A DNA stretch of 64,000 nt, from assembly GCA_019787685.1 (NCBI GenBank), contig JAHNUO010000013.1:930001-994000 (forward strand), written 5' to 3'. The DNA comes from Chiua virens (taxonomy: Eukaryota > Basidiomycota > Agaricomycetes > Boletales > Boletaceae). Numbering within the stretch: the first letter of the stretch is position 1; each line of letters opens with the position of its first letter. Below are positions 1 through 11,272 of the stretch, piece after piece. The translations under genes and the position numbers were made by a program. The notes beneath the pieces were generated by a model. It was not told where the DNA came from. It did not search any database and saw only the letters and a program-made list of their open reading frames with translations.

Positions 1-32
1 CAGAGGAACAGAGAATGGAGCGGTATATGACA
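1..32 (+). repeat. LTR-X 3' tail, cut by window edge
   Basis: The first 32 bases match the end of the LTR-X repeat (…GTATATGACA) seen complete at 223-790 and 35045-35610. The rest lies outside the window. Confidence 0.6.
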
Positions 33-222
33 GAGTGAAGAAACCTTGGAAATCTTTGATGACTTCAGGAGTTTGTCAATAACTGAGGAGGTTGCTGAGA
101 GATTGGATATGGGTAGTGTCAGATAGGTTTAGGGTAGAGATGCCAATAGTACTGGTCTGAGGGTGGGTGTGAGAGGTCATAGGTCATGAGGTGACTAATG
201 ACAAGAAGTAGTCTGAATATAC

Positions 223-790
223 TGTTAGAGACTGTGTGACTCCAAGGTTGCCAACTCTGGATCTCTGGAGTTGTAGCACTGGATAGGACTTGGCTTCACT
301 ATATGTGGTGTGCCCTTGTCACAATCTGTCCCTGTATTTATGGACATGTGGAGAACAGAGGTCAAAGTAAGGACTCAACACATAAAGTGGAGTTAAAGGG
401 AAGTGAAGGCCATCAAGGTCTTTCAGAGGGTTTGGAATGAGTCATAGAAATAAACTAATATTCAGACTGAAATTACAATTGAAGTAACTACAATTTATAT
501 ATATTTGGAGGAAACAGAATGATTAGTCATAGAGCAGCAAGATAAATAATACAGAGAAATGAAGGATGAATTGGGAAACTAAATAACCAGAGGTAATTCA
601 GGTACTAAGGAAGCTGGAACTGTGCTTGTAAGCAAGACACAGGTTTATGTACTAAATGAAAAGAGGAACATATATATGTAATGAAAGTCTGGGGTCATGG
701 AGTTGTGGCCTGAGAAAGATTGACCCAGAGTTATTATGTAAGAGTGTCAGAGTTGTATCCAGAGGAATGGAGATGGAATGGTATATGACA
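223..790 (+). repeat. LTR-X copy (568 bp)
   Basis: It starts TGTTAGAGAC and ends GTATATGACA, and aligns end to end with the copies at 1175-1760 (inverted) and 35045-35610. No 5-bp target duplication is visible (TATAC before, CAGTA after), so this copy may have lost or rearranged a flank. With 1175-1760 it forms an inverted pair separated by 384 bp. No coding element carrying LTR-X was found in the window. Confidence 0.75.
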
Positions 791-1174
791 CAGTATATCA
801 ACACTTTAGTGATAGTATAGTTGCTACCTGGTACAATTGTCAATACAAGAAATTAGAAACTCAATCTGCAGAGGGCCTCTCATCATAGGAATAATCAAGC
901 TTGCAGGTTCATGTGGCATATCTGTTAGTACCAGCCCTGTGAAAAGGTTGGTGAATGCTGGGGAATTACATGTATTCACAAGGTGATTGCATGTAGGCCT
1001 CATTCCTGATTGTGCCATGCCCACATCCACCATGTGCCATGGCATTTGTGGCAGGGGTTGATTATGTGATCCAGGGTGGGCTACTTGGTTCATGTTTATG
1101 AAAAAACATACTGTACACATTTCCTTTCTAGAGAGAAATTCTTGCTATCCAAGTTGGACCATTGTCCATGCCAG
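791..1174. other. Unassigned spacer between inverted LTR-X copies
   Basis: This 384-bp spacer has a 98-codon open frame on the minus strand (824-1120) with no recognisable domain. It could be a piece of the pre-insertion target. No promoter, RNA gene or repeat was recognised. Confidence 0.3.
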
Positions 1175-1760
1175 TGTCATATACTGTTCTGTCTCTGTTC
1201 CTTTGGATACAACTTTGACTTTCTTAGATATTAATTCTGGGTTGATCTCCCTCAGGACACAACTCCATGACCCTGGACCTTTAGTTATGTATATATATTC
1301 CCTTTTTGTTTTAGTACATAAACCTGTGTCTCACTTACAAGCACAGCTCCAGCTTCCTTAGTACCTGATTACCTCCAGTTATATAGTTTCCTGATATCCA
1401 TCTCACTTAGCATTTAGTTATTCTCCATTTCTCTGTATTATTCATCTCCTTGCTCCATGACTAATCATTCTGTTTCCTCCAAGTATATAAATTGTAGTTA
1501 GTCCAATTGTAACTTCAGTCTGAATATTAGTTTATTTCTACAACTCACTCTGAACACTCTGAGAAGACCTTGATGGTTTTCACTCTGCTCAACTCCACTT
1601 TATGTGTTGAGTCTTACTTCAATTTCCATTCTCTGCATGTCTGTAAATACTGGGACAGATTGTGACAAGGGCGCACCATATATGGTGAAGCCAAGTCCTA
1701 TCCAGCACTACAACTCTGGAGATCCAGGTTGGCTACCTCCAAGTCACACGGTCTCTAACA
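1175..1760 (-). mobile_element. Solo LTR-X with 5-bp TSD
   Basis: On the plus strand it reads TGTCATATAC…GTCTCTAACA, the inverse of 223-790. It is flanked on both sides by GCCAG (1170-1174 and 1761-1765), a perfect 5-bp target duplication. This is the expected result of insertion followed by LTR-LTR recombination. Confidence 0.9.
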
Positions 1761-1917
1761 GCCAGTGCTGTTGGCTTTTGACTGTCAGATTGAGAATTAC
1801 ACAAAAGATAAAGTGGCACCTCTTCTAGTGAGGTGCTATCACATTTTATATCCTGCTGCAGCTGGCTTGGTACACAGTTGGTGGCAAGTGTCTAATGGTC
1901 CATGAATGATGGACTAG

Positions 1918-2573
1918 TGTTATAATTTACTCTTTCTCTTGTTCTTTGACTTTGACTTTACTACACTTGGTACTACAAGTACCTTACTATGTTTGTCTTC
2001 TTATCATGCTTGGCTAGGCTTACTCTTGCCATGCTTATCTTGGCATTGGCCCCACCCTTTGCCTTCTTATCTCTTATTCCTTATCTCTAACTCACCATTA
2101 GTCATTTAATCTTTGTCATCATCCATTGTATTTGCATCATATGATTTCCTTTTGACCTTTATGATTGGTTCTGCTCTTCTTGGCCACCCCTTTGCCCTGG
2201 TTTACTTTATGTATATAAATTGCATGATGATACTCTGTATTTCTTAGTCTTGATCTATGCAATCTAGCTGAGTATCATTGCTTCTCTTTGGGCTTCACCT
2301 AAGCTGCTCCTTTGTTGCTGCAACCAATGTCTAGCTCCTTAGTATACCTCAATTACAAGAGGATGTCTTTGGTTCCTTGGGTATAAATTCTTAACAGAAT
2401 GCTCTTAGCAATGCCAAAGTTCTACCTTGTCTTATCGGTAGCTTGCACTGATCAACAACTCTTCTTGAACTCTTCAGTGTACCACATATCTAGTGGTGGT
2501 TGTTTGAGTTATCACAGCCACTAGATACTTGATACTTTTGTGTCTAAAGGCTCTACCCAGAACTATCATAACA
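1918..2573 (+). mobile_element. Solo LTR-A with TSD ACTAG
   Basis: A 656-bp LTR from TGTTATAATT to …ATCATAACA, flanked by ACTAG at 1913-1917 and 2574-2578. It is homologous to the Gypsy LTRs at 4058, 14368, 18332 and 21153. It carries a TATA box and the 12-nt self-primer complement (see 2211-2256). Confidence 0.92.
2211..2256 (+). promoter_or_regulatory. LTR-A TATA box and likely mRNA 5' end
   Basis: GTATATAAAT at 2211-2220 is followed about 32 bp downstream by TAGTCTTGATCT (2245-2256), the spacing expected for a transcription start. The 12-mer is the exact complement of the primer-binding site at 5265-5276 and recurs at 14782-14793, 18751-18762 and 22799-22810. I infer that the transcript starts near 2245. 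Confidence 0.6.
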
Positions 2574-4057
2574 ACTAGGTTGCTTGCATTGTCCTGGGCA
2601 GCAGAGGGGCTGAGAGACATAGTGAGCTGTGGGAATGCCAGGTTTTGTGTAGATGGAAGCAAATCTAATTTGGCATTTGGCAAAAGCATATCTGTTTGAG
2701 CCATTTAGTTCATGTGTGGCCAGGACCAAAGCTGACTTGTTGGGCTTGAAGTCTTTGTATTATTAACACATGAATACTGTGGGAAATGGAGGATGGTGTC
2801 TAGTTGGAATGACTTGATGGTGTCTGGATCATGATGTTGAAATGAGTCTGTACAGTGATTTGAGCATGGCACAAGAGAAGTGAAAGCCAGTGGTGGTGAA
2901 AGCTTTGCAGCTGTTGACATAGACCCTGTTGCAGGTAGTACCATGATATTGTTTGGGTGTTGGTTGTCATGTTGAACCATTATGCCTGGGAACTTGGATG
3001 GAATCTGGGTTGAATTACCTAGTAGCAGGAATATTAGTGAGAACATAACCTAAATTCAGGACTTGGCAACTGAAAGAGGCCATGATCTTGCACACAAATT
3101 TTTTTTTCTAGTTGAAAGCAAGATGACAAGGTTATTATGGCAGAGAGGTGCCAAAAGGGTGCTAGTAGGTATACCTGGGTGTAGACCACAGCATCATCTA
3201 TGTATCCCTTTGCTAGCTTGTCTGGCACTGAAAAGGGCCCAAAATATACACCATCACCTGTGATACACATGATAACACAGGAACAACAAAAGCAAAATGC
3301 AACATACTTGGATAAGAAGCTTTGTTGAATGTTGATGAAGGGTGTAGAGCTAGGTAATATCTCTGCTTCCATGAGAAGCTTGCAGGCTATTCTGTGAAAC
3401 CCACACTTAGCACAGTAATCATAAATATTGGATGTTGAGTCTAGGATGGGAGAGTAGGGTAGGCATGATAGGAATAAAACAAAAGAATATACAATATCTT
3501 GTCACCCACCCAAGCACTAGTAGATGGCTGAGAGCCAGGAGTGGGCAAGGAGGTCAATCCCAGTGAGCTGATAGATGTTAATGTATCATGGAATAGATAA
3601 TGGGAAAGAGGCATGGAATTAGTGAAACCAACTCAGACTATTAAAAATGCAAGACTGTATCACCTAAGTAAGACTGTTAGTGATTTACATATTGAGTCAG
3701 TACAACAAGTGGTGCTAACATACCCTTTATTGTGTGATTAATCTGAGCTGAGCCTAAGGAGATATCAAAATATTGTCAGGGATTGGCACATGTTAACAGA
3801 TGATGCATGTGGACAGGAAAACATGTTTGCATCACCTATAGGGCATGTTCCTACATCCTCATTGTGTCTGGTTGGTTGAGATATGTGTGTGACATTGCAA
3901 CTCCCCTGGGCCCTTTGAACCCAGGTACATTTTGGTATGGACTGCCCCATATCATCCTCTTTACCAGGTTCAACTTGCAGCTATCATTCAGGATTGTAGG
4001 ACAGTGGAGATGAGGATCTCTGTGTATGTTGCTGCCTTGGTCACTATGGATCACTAG
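2574..4057 (-). other. Unidentified minus-strand coding debris
   Basis: Minus-strand frames at 2474-3046 (Ser/Pro-rich, one in-frame stop near 2704) and 3034-3372 look like eroded coding sequence. The second holds a hydrophobic Cys-rich stretch (around VAFCFCCSCVIM) and then a segment beginning DGVYFGPFSVPDK. The solo LTR-A at 1918 interrupts the first frame's left end. I do not recognise the family. From 3400 to 4057 nothing was identified. It could be an old DNA-transposon gene or a host pseudogene. Confidence 0.25.
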
Positions 4058-5262
4058 TGTTACAATTCATTCTTTTCTTTCATTTTTACTTTGATTTCAC
4101 TATGCTCAGTACTACAGGTACCTCACTATGTTACTTTAGCAAGGGCTTAACCATTTACCCCTTCCACCTTCTTCCTTCACCCTCCTGGGAGTTCTCTAAA
4201 TCTAGCTGAGTATTGTTGCTCCTCCTTGGGCTTCTTCTAAGCTAGGGTTTTAAAGTCCAGTCTGGTCTGGTTTTCCATGGTCCAAATGAGGCAACCAGAC
4301 CGCAACTGGTTTTAGTAAGCTTTCAAAAGTGGTAGGATCAGACCAAAACTGGAAAAAAACCGGTCCTAACAACTTTAACAACATTTTTAGGACCAGTTTG
4401 GACCGGTTTTTCACAAAGACTGGCTTAGTTGTCAGTGTACCAAATCTATATTAGATTCTTGCGTTTCTGGGCGTCCAATCTTCGTGGGAATTGGTCCAGA
4501 AATGACCCATATATCATCATTTTCACATCACATGTTATCTACAGGGATTATCTACTGATCTACAATAGAGATCATAATCGAGATAGGTATATTTGCATGA
4601 ATCACACTTCGTATTCAGTGTACATAATGCAGAGTAGATCACTGGTGTGCTGTGGGTCCAATAATCATGAGAGTTGGTCCATAACTGGCAGAGATATAGC
4701 CATTTCTGGGTTGGATATCATATTTAGGGGATATAAACTCAATTTTGATCATAGAAATTCCAAATAAATACCTAAAATACTGCAAGAATTATGAAAAGTA
4801 TGCCTGAGTGGGGGGACACTACTGGCCTTTCAAAAAGACCAGTTGTAACCAGTCCAGGACTGGGGTTTTTATTTTTTCTCAATTTTTGAAAGACCAGGAC
4901 TACCCTGGACCAGTCCTAAGTGGTCCAGTTTGGTCTGGTTGCAGTTTGTGACCGGTCCTGCAATTGGACCTTAAAACACTATTCTAATCCACCCCTTCAT
5001 CACTACAGCCAACACCCAGCTCCTCAGTCTACCTCAATCACAAGAGGTAGTCTTTGGTTCTTTGGGTATAGATTCCCCACAGGACACTCTCAGCAATGCC
5101 TAAGTTCTAACTCATCTCACTGGTGGCCACCCACTGACCAGTAACCCTCCCTGAACTTGACAGTGCACTATATATCAAGTGGTAGTTGTTTGAGTTATCA
5201 CAGCCACTTGGTACTTTGTACTTTTGCGTCTACACTAGGCCCTACCTGGGACTATTGTAACA
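4058..5262 (+). repeat. 5' LTR of Gypsy-A2 (LTR-A), MITE inserted
   Basis: The LTR runs TGTTACAATT…ATTGTAACA and is split by MITE-1 at 4243-4981. Relative to other LTR-A copies it lacks the TATA/start-site block just left of the MITE, so this copy could not drive transcription on its own. Confidence 0.85.
4243..4981. mobile_element. MITE-1 copy 1 (hAT-like, 739 bp)
   Basis: Terminal inverted repeats begin TAGGGTTTTAAAGTCCAG on the left (the family form is TAGTGTTTTAAAGTCCAG), and the right end finishes TTAAAACACTA. It is flanked by 8-bp repeats TTCTAAGC (4235-4242) and TTCTAATC (4982-4989), one mismatch apart. Many ACTGGTC/GACCAGT words lie near both ends. The centre differs from the copies at 10076, 19509 and 28691, so it is a separate subtype. 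No transposase. Confidence 0.88.
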
Positions 5263-5264
5263 TA

Positions 5265-5276
5265 AGATCAAGACTA
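5265..5276 (+). promoter_or_regulatory. Gypsy-A self-primer binding site
   Basis: AGATCAAGACTA lies two bases after the 5' LTR and is the exact reverse complement of TAGTCTTGATCT found at the inferred mRNA 5' end within LTR-A. This arrangement is known from Tf1/sushi-type Gypsy elements, whose transcript folds back to prime reverse transcription. No match to a tRNA 3' end is apparent. Confidence 0.65.
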
Positions 5277-5370
5277 GCTCCTCCAGCCTGCCACTGTGCA
5301 GTCAGCTGCCTACCATTTCTTTGGGATGACACCCCACTTGTCCAATCCTCAACCCTATTAGAGTCTTTAG

Positions 5371-6356
5371 ATGTCTAACACCTCTTTATTTGATTTATCT
5401 GACAATAACCCTGAAACCCAGGATAGTGACCCTGACATACATGTCGACTTCTCTGACTCTAAAGATGACACTCAGCAACTAGCCGAACATCTTACCACTT
5501 TGCTTGACATACCAAGCCTTGTTTCCATTGCATCATCTACACTCCTGCACCATTCCCACCACCCACTACCTCATCTACTAACAACATGTCTAGTAAAGCT
5601 ATCAAGCTTCACCTTGGCAAACCCTTCACCTTTAACAGGTCATATGACTGCACCATACCCTGGCTCAACAATGTTGCAACTTACCTCTTTGTCAATGACT
5701 TTACCTACAACATAGATAACAAATGTGTCACCTTTGCCCTCTCATTTATGACAGAGGGATCTACTAGGACTTGGGCTGATACATTCCATGCCAAATCCAT
5801 TTCCCTCCACTCCTTTGGGAGCTAGACCAACTGCCAGATGGAGTTCCAAAAGGACTTCAAACACCATGATACTAAGGGCAATACTATCACCTGGCTCTCT
5901 ACTACTTGGGTGACCCACAATGAAGATGTCCCCTCTTATATCTTCTTGTTCTGAAACAAGGTCACCACTGTCACCCTCACCAGACTAAACTCTGTTCTGA
6001 TCAACTTCTTTGCTGCTGGCCTCCCTTCTTCACTTATATACAGGATCCAAGGGATGGACACTGTACCCACATCTATCAATAAGTGGTATACCCAGGCCAT
6101 TTATTTCAAGATACAGTGGGAATGTGCTAATGAGATCACTTGTCACAACAAGAAACCTGCTGCTACTGTCATCTTCCACAAGAACCTCTGCTTCTGGTGC
6201 CACCAACCTGGCCATTGCACCTCTCAATGCCTGGTCTTCATGACTGATTTCTCTGACTCCACTTCTGCTTCCTCCAAATGGGTCCAGAAGGCCAAGCCCA
6301 AACCTGACACTATCCCTGCCCTGCAGGAGATAGATGCACTAATGACAATTCTCTGA
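5371..6356 (+). pseudogene. Gypsy-A2 gag
   Basis: The ATG at 5371 opens an acidic N-terminal region (MSNTSLFDLSDNN…). The frame shifts near 5590 into a second frame with the capsid-like stretch SKAIKLHLGKPFTFNRS and NDFTYNIDNK. Stops at 5823 and near 5953 interrupt the middle. The C-terminus carries a CCHC zinc knuckle, CFWCHQPGHCTSQC, near 6190-6235, followed by a basic tail ending at 6355. Gag is the nucleic-acid-binding shell protein of the retrotransposon particle. The frameshift and stops make it non-functional. The junction with RT directly after it shows that protease was deleted. Confidence 0.8.
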
Positions 6357-6362
6357 ACATCA

Positions 6363-7520
6363 ACAAAATTTCAAGGCCACCAGCAACTTTATCAACAAAC
6401 ACCTTTCCAATGGCAAGATCCACCCTCCCAACTTCCCTTAAGCCTCTCCCTTCTTTATCAAAAAGAAGGATGGCAAGCTCCACCCATGCCAAGATTACCG
6501 ATATGTCAACAAACACACTGTTCACAATGCCTATCCCCTTCCCCTCATCTCTGATCTCATTGATAAGCTGAAAGATGCCAAGCTTTGCACAAAGCTTGAT
6601 GTCCAATGGGACTATAATAATGTCCATATCAAAGACAGGCACCAATAGAAAGCTGCCTTTGTCACCCATTGTAGTCTCTTTGAACCTATGGTCATGTTCT
6701 TTGGACTGACAAACTTCCCTGCTATGTTCTAGCATTTCATGAACAACTTCTTCTGCAATATGATCACTGAAGGATAGCCATCATCTACATGGATGACCTT
6801 CTCATCTTCTCTGAAGATGATGTCACATATACCAAATGCACCAAACACATTCTTGCATGTATGAAGGAACTTCACCTTCACCTTAAGCTTGAGAAATGTC
6901 ACTTTGCCACTACCAAAGTTGAATATCTTAGCATGATCGCTTGCCCTGGAGAACTTGCCATGGACTCTATCAAGGTTGCTGGCATTGCTGACTGGCCCAC
7001 TTCCACCAAACTCAAGGATGTCCAATCATTCATGGGCTTTGTCAACTTTTACTGTCAGTTCATCCCTGATTACTCTACCATTGCTTGCCCCTTTGTCAAT
7101 CTTATCAAGAAAGACACACATTTGACTTGGAGTTCCTCTCAGGTCATTGCCTTTGAATGCCTGAATTCACATCAGGTGGTGTCCTCCTCCAGACCAACCC
7201 CCACAGTGACTGGAAACCTTGCTCCTACCTCTCATAGTCTTTCAATGCTATAGAGAGAAACTATGACATCTATGATTGCAAACTCCTCACAGTCATTTGG
7301 TCCCTCAAAGCCTGGCACCATTACTCACATACATGGCAATCCCTTCCCTGTGACCATCTTCTTGGATCACACAAACCTTACCTATTTCTATCAATCCCAA
7401 AACCTCAACCATTGGCAAGCCCACTGGCTTCTCAACCTTGCTGACTTCAACCTCGCATTTTCCCACATGCCAGGAAAACTCCTCAATGATCTGGATGCTC
7501 TCTCCCAACATCCTAACATC
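6363..7520 (+). pseudogene. Gypsy-A2 pol: RT and RNase H
   Basis: In order: the RT N-terminal segment ([19 protein letters not shown] around 6450-6520), palm residues ([11 protein letters not shown]), then the catalytic YMDDLLIFSEDD near 6789. RNase H-type sequence follows (GFVNFYCQFIPDYS near 7035; a later HMPGKLL motif near 7465). Compared with Gypsy-A the RT YxDD box is intact, but stops occur at about 6440, 6648 and 6731 and frames change near 6780 and 7175. The reading breaks off near 7520 before integrase. It would have copied element RNA into DNA. Confidence 0.82.
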
Positions 7521-7637
7521 TTGTGCATGAGATATATATTTAGAAACAAGAGTAGGTCTAAGAATGTCCTTGGGATGTCAGAACTTTCATAGCATAGGAG
7601 ACTAGCTAGTTCATATCACAAGCTGAACATAAAGCTA

Positions 7638-9450
7638 CTAGACCATTGGACCAGGTCTTGTTGGGATGTAGCTTGGGGCTAAAAATGTAAAGATTGACTT
7701 GACTAGCAATCCTTGATTGATGGCAGAGGAAGGGAAAATACTTTGGGCAAGAATTTTCACTGGCAGTGTGTAGTTGTCAATGTTGAAATGTTGACTAGTG
7801 CTAGTTGACCTGTTGGTGTACAAGTGCATAATTGCAGCATGAATATTATGGAGTCAGTAGAAATCTTTATCAAAGTATTTATTCAGGAACATTGTGGTAG
7901 AGAAGTGAATACTGTTGTAACAACTTAGTCGATTATCTACAGCATGATCAAATTGAGGTAAAACATTACAGTAGGATTGTAATTGATCTAATGGAAATAT
8001 CTCACCAAATAGGGCACTAGATGCACAAGTCACTTGCTTCAGAACATACAGTCCTGAGTATAGTTCAATGACAGATCCATTGCCTTGGTCAACAATGACA
8101 AGACATTCTGCATAAACAAGGAAATGGTTTGCCCATGGAATCCTCTGCTTTCTTGAGGAAGTGGGGCACATAATTATTCAGACAAGAACTACAGTATGAC
8201 CTGTAAGCTTAGTGTTTTACTATCATGTTGCACTAATACAATACTCCAGGCATACCTGTTAAGCCACTCAAAGGCCATGCATGTGTCTCATCAACATTCA
8301 GGAGTGTAGCATCATAGCAGCTGTATTTCCATTCTCTCTGAGATGGGTGAGCATGAATGGTGGAAGGACTATTGATAGATGATATGACTTTTGCTGGAGA
8401 TAAACCTTACTCCAAATTTGGAGTTTATCAAATGAGAGTGGAGTGTTACAAGTTGATTTTCTCAAGCCACCAAAAACATGGGACTTCTGAGTGAAAGCAC
8501 CTTCATGGTTGTGTAGTCCCCTAAGGCTGCTCACAGATCTGGAAGCTCAAACTTCTGTGTAGCATTGTTGATGGAGATATGGAAGATCCAAGGGTAACAA
8601 TTGAGATGCAAAGCTATAGAGCCAGCAATGAAGATTTAAAGGAGATTGGAATTGGAACCAAGAGAGGTGGTAAGGAGTCATTGAGCTGTAGTAAAAAGAT
8701 TGGTGGCTTTGCAATGTGGTGACCACAGTTCTTGAACTAATTCTAGATTGCCATTGTTGTTACTGTTATCAATGACATTTCTGGCATTTGAAATGCTCAG
8801 AATCATGTAGTGTAGTATTCTAATTTTGGAATATGGAAGTCTTCAAGCAGTACATCCATTGTCCCACTATGATAGAGGCCATTGTCAAGGATTGATTGCT
8901 TGTGGTAGTGAAATGTTGCTAATGCATCAGCTGTCTAGTCATGAGTAATAGAGGAAATGACTGTGGCCTATGCAACATAACAAAAGTCCATTAACACCTA
9001 GATAGCACAGACAACATCATGGTGGGAAAAGCCAGATAGCACAGCAATGATGTACTACTGTGCATTCCATTGTGTCCATCCAGTTACTTGCTCCAGCTTT
9101 GTGATACCCTGGTGGAAATGACAAAATCCAGTCACTGGAGGAAGAACAGACAACTGGAATCTAGCTTGTGAGCATGAAGCATATTTATACACTACTTCAA
9201 GTCATTGCCCCAGAAAAACCAATGCCAGTAGTGCAGGCCCTCAGGAGTTATGAATCAGGAGGGACAAGAGAGTGGCTAGTCCTGGAAAAACAGGTGAGAA
9301 ACTCTACTTAGATGGAATTGCTCATACTCCTGGAAATATCTTTTGATGTCTTCAGGCCTTGTCTAGAGGAATTGGCACTGTGCCAAAGTGGTAGCGCCAG
9401 TTTGAGCTTCACATAGGTTTGGGTCTCCAAATTGATTGTACTTTGCAAAT
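7638..9450 (-). pseudogene. Plavaka-like transposase C-terminal relic
   Basis: Read on the minus strand, eroded segments in order resemble the C-terminal half of a large transposon-associated protein common in mushroom genomes. They are a PEGLHYWHWFFWGNDLK segment near 9200, VQ/IWSKVYLQQKSYH near 8400, a VYAECLVIVDQGNGSVIE segment near 8060-8120, GEIFPLDQLQSYCNV near 7980, and NKYFDKDFY at 7854-7880. These fit my memory of Plavaka (Tnp2-like) transposases, but the family name is uncertain. Stops and frameshifts are scattered throughout. The gene is cut on the right by an LTR-Y piece at 9455. Related N-terminal debris may lie at 13017-13500. Confidence 0.5.
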
Positions 9451-9454
9451 GCAA

Positions 9455-9992
9455 GAACTCCAGAGTTATTCTTGTTCAGAGGGACTTGGCTTCACCATAT
9501 GTGGTGCACCCTTGTCATGAGTCTGTTCTTTATTTCAGAGAATGGAGAATGGAGGTGAGAGGTGAGACTTGACACCAAAGTAAAGTCGAGCAGAGGTAAG
9601 ACTGTTGAGGTCTTTATGGAGTTTTGAGGGAACAGAAGGTAAAACTAATATTCAGACTCAGGGTACAAAGTTGGGGTACTACAGTTTATATACTCAGAGT
9701 AGAATGGAGATTAGTAACAGAGTTGATAAGAAACTGAGTAAGACGGAAATCGGGAAAGTATGTAACTGGAGTGGAGTCGGGTATGTACAGAGGCCAGAGC
9801 TGTGCTGTTAAGCAAGACACAGGTTATTACTAATGTAACACTAGTACGAAAGGAGACAAGAGGAATCAAGAAGGTTCCAAGTAAGAAGTCCAGAGATCAG
9901 GAGTTGTGTCTGGAGAGAGATTATACTGGAGTTATGAAGGAGTAAACCTGGAGATCTTGGAGTTGGACTGGTGAGATATATGGGATATGACA
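9455..9992 (+). repeat. LTR-Y, 5'-truncated
   Basis: Aligns with the inverse of the complete LTR-Y at 47844-48406, from ACTCCAGAGTTATTC to the end GGGATATGACA. The first ~30 bases of the LTR are missing and there is no target duplication. Confidence 0.75.
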
Positions 9993-10536
9993 GGAACTGG
10001 TCAACTACCTGGGCAATGTTTGTATCTCAAAGGGGTAAGTACCATAGTTAATCATGATATCATGTGCTTCATTTGTAGTGTTTTAAAGTCCAGTCTGGTC
10101 TGGTTTTTCACAGCCCAAATGAGGCAACCAGACCAAGACCAGTCCTAGAAAGATCCTGGACCCTTGCAACCACAACTGGTCCAAAAACAACTGGTCCAAA
10201 ATAGTCTTTTGATCAGTTGTAACCAGTTGAGACCAGTTTTGTGCAAAACTGGTCTTTTGACCCCCTTTTCATGGGAACCATGATTAGTCATGGTAATCTA
10301 CAATCTACTATGGACCCCTGGGTACCTACTGACCTTTGGATCATAAGATTTGTAGCACAGGATCACAGGATATGGCCATTTCTGGATGGCATGTCAGTCA
10401 GAGGAGGTCTTAACTCAGTTTTTGTTGTAGAAATTCAAATAAAATAGATAAAATTCTAAAAGTATTGTGGGAAGTACCCATGGATAGGAGCTAAAGACAG
10501 GTCTTTTATGTTTTCAAAATCAAGGCAACTGGCAAC

Positions 10537-10983
10537 TGTTATAATTCCAATGTTTCACCACCTTAATTGATTACACCTCAATCCATTCCAAACTATTATG
10601 ATATACTTTGCCTCATGTCAAGGCTATCCAAAGTATCACATCTAATTGGCTGCCACATTATGACACAACATGACTCACACTCACATGTGGTATCACATGC
10701 TATGCTTCCATCTTTAATTTCTGCTACCACTGACTCATCAAAGGCTCCTCATGTTCCTTATCTATGACTTAATATATTTCACACCTTATCATCCAATAGC
10801 ATAACTAGCATAGTTCATACTTAGATTAGAACTCTGACATCCATGTAGTATGTAAACCCCATGAGCTGAGACCAAGGAACTCCAACAAAGTTTACTTGGA
10901 GTTTTTGCCTCTTTGTTGGACATTAACCACATCTTACATTTTCTATTCTCTAAACAAGTCTACCATTGTTCTAGGTTATGTTA
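10537..10983 (+). mobile_element. Solo LTR-B inside MITE-1
   Basis: A 447-bp repeat starting TGTTATAATTCC and ending …TATGTTA (terminal CA changed to TA), with GCAAC at 10532-10536 and 10984-10988. It is homologous (opposite orientation) to the 5' LTR of Gypsy-B at 45526-45984. The insertion splits the word CAACTG near the MITE's right end. Confidence 0.88.
10849..10894 (+). promoter_or_regulatory. LTR-B TATA-like box and inferred start
   Basis: TATGTAAA at 10849 is followed 34 bp downstream by CAACAAAGTTTA (10883-10894). That word matches 11 of 12 bases of the complement of the Gypsy-B primer site at 45513-45524, suggesting self-priming as in LTR-A. Confidence 0.45.
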
Positions 10984-11272
10984 GCAACTGGACTGGTCAG
11001 CAACTGGATGCAACTGCAACTGCAGTCCAGCTGCCTACCAGTCTGGTCTGGTCCAGTTGCCAGTCTTTTGAGCAGTCCTAGACTGGACTTTGAAACACTA
11101 TTCATTTGTGCCCGGTTCTGTAGCAGAATTTCCAACTGTGTTGAAGTCCAAGTCAGTCATATTCTACTCAACCCCATCAAACTGAATATCTTTGTTGTAT
11201 AAGCACTCTTGAGGCTACATGTCTATAGATTTGGCATCCATGTCATCATCCATGCTTTTAGCACTATCATCC

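Larger units (their letters stand above)
4058..7520 (+). mobile_element. Gypsy-A2, right-truncated Ty3/Gypsy element
   Basis: The 5' LTR (4058-5262) is followed by a primer site, gag, then RT and RNase H, after which homology stops near 7520. Integrase, chromodomain and the 3' LTR are missing. The protease region is also gone: gag jumps to the RT N-terminus near 6362. ACTAG precedes the LTR but the matching right duplication is lost. It belongs to the same family as Gypsy-A (14368-23131). Confidence 0.85.
10076..11100. mobile_element. MITE-1 copy 2, carrying a solo LTR
   Basis: It starts TAGTGTTTTAAAGTCCAG and ends GGACTTTGAAACACTA, with a perfect 8-bp duplication TTCATTTG (10068-10075 and 11101-11108). 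Without the LTR at 10537-10983 its length would be about 570 bp, close to copies 19509 and 28691, with which it shares its centre, including the palindromic ATGATTAGTCAT. Confidence 0.93.

Noticed and set aside
1..790. A complete short LTR element with 5' LTR tail at 1-32 and 3' LTR at 223-790
   Set aside because: The internal 190 bp show no primer site or purine tract and the left LTR is outside the window, so it cannot be supported.
1913..4057. Shared ACTAG target for the LTR-A insertions at 1918 and 4058 as evidence of site specificity
   Set aside because: Other LTR-A insertions use CATCC, ATCGT, TGATC and GTACT, so no fixed target is supported.
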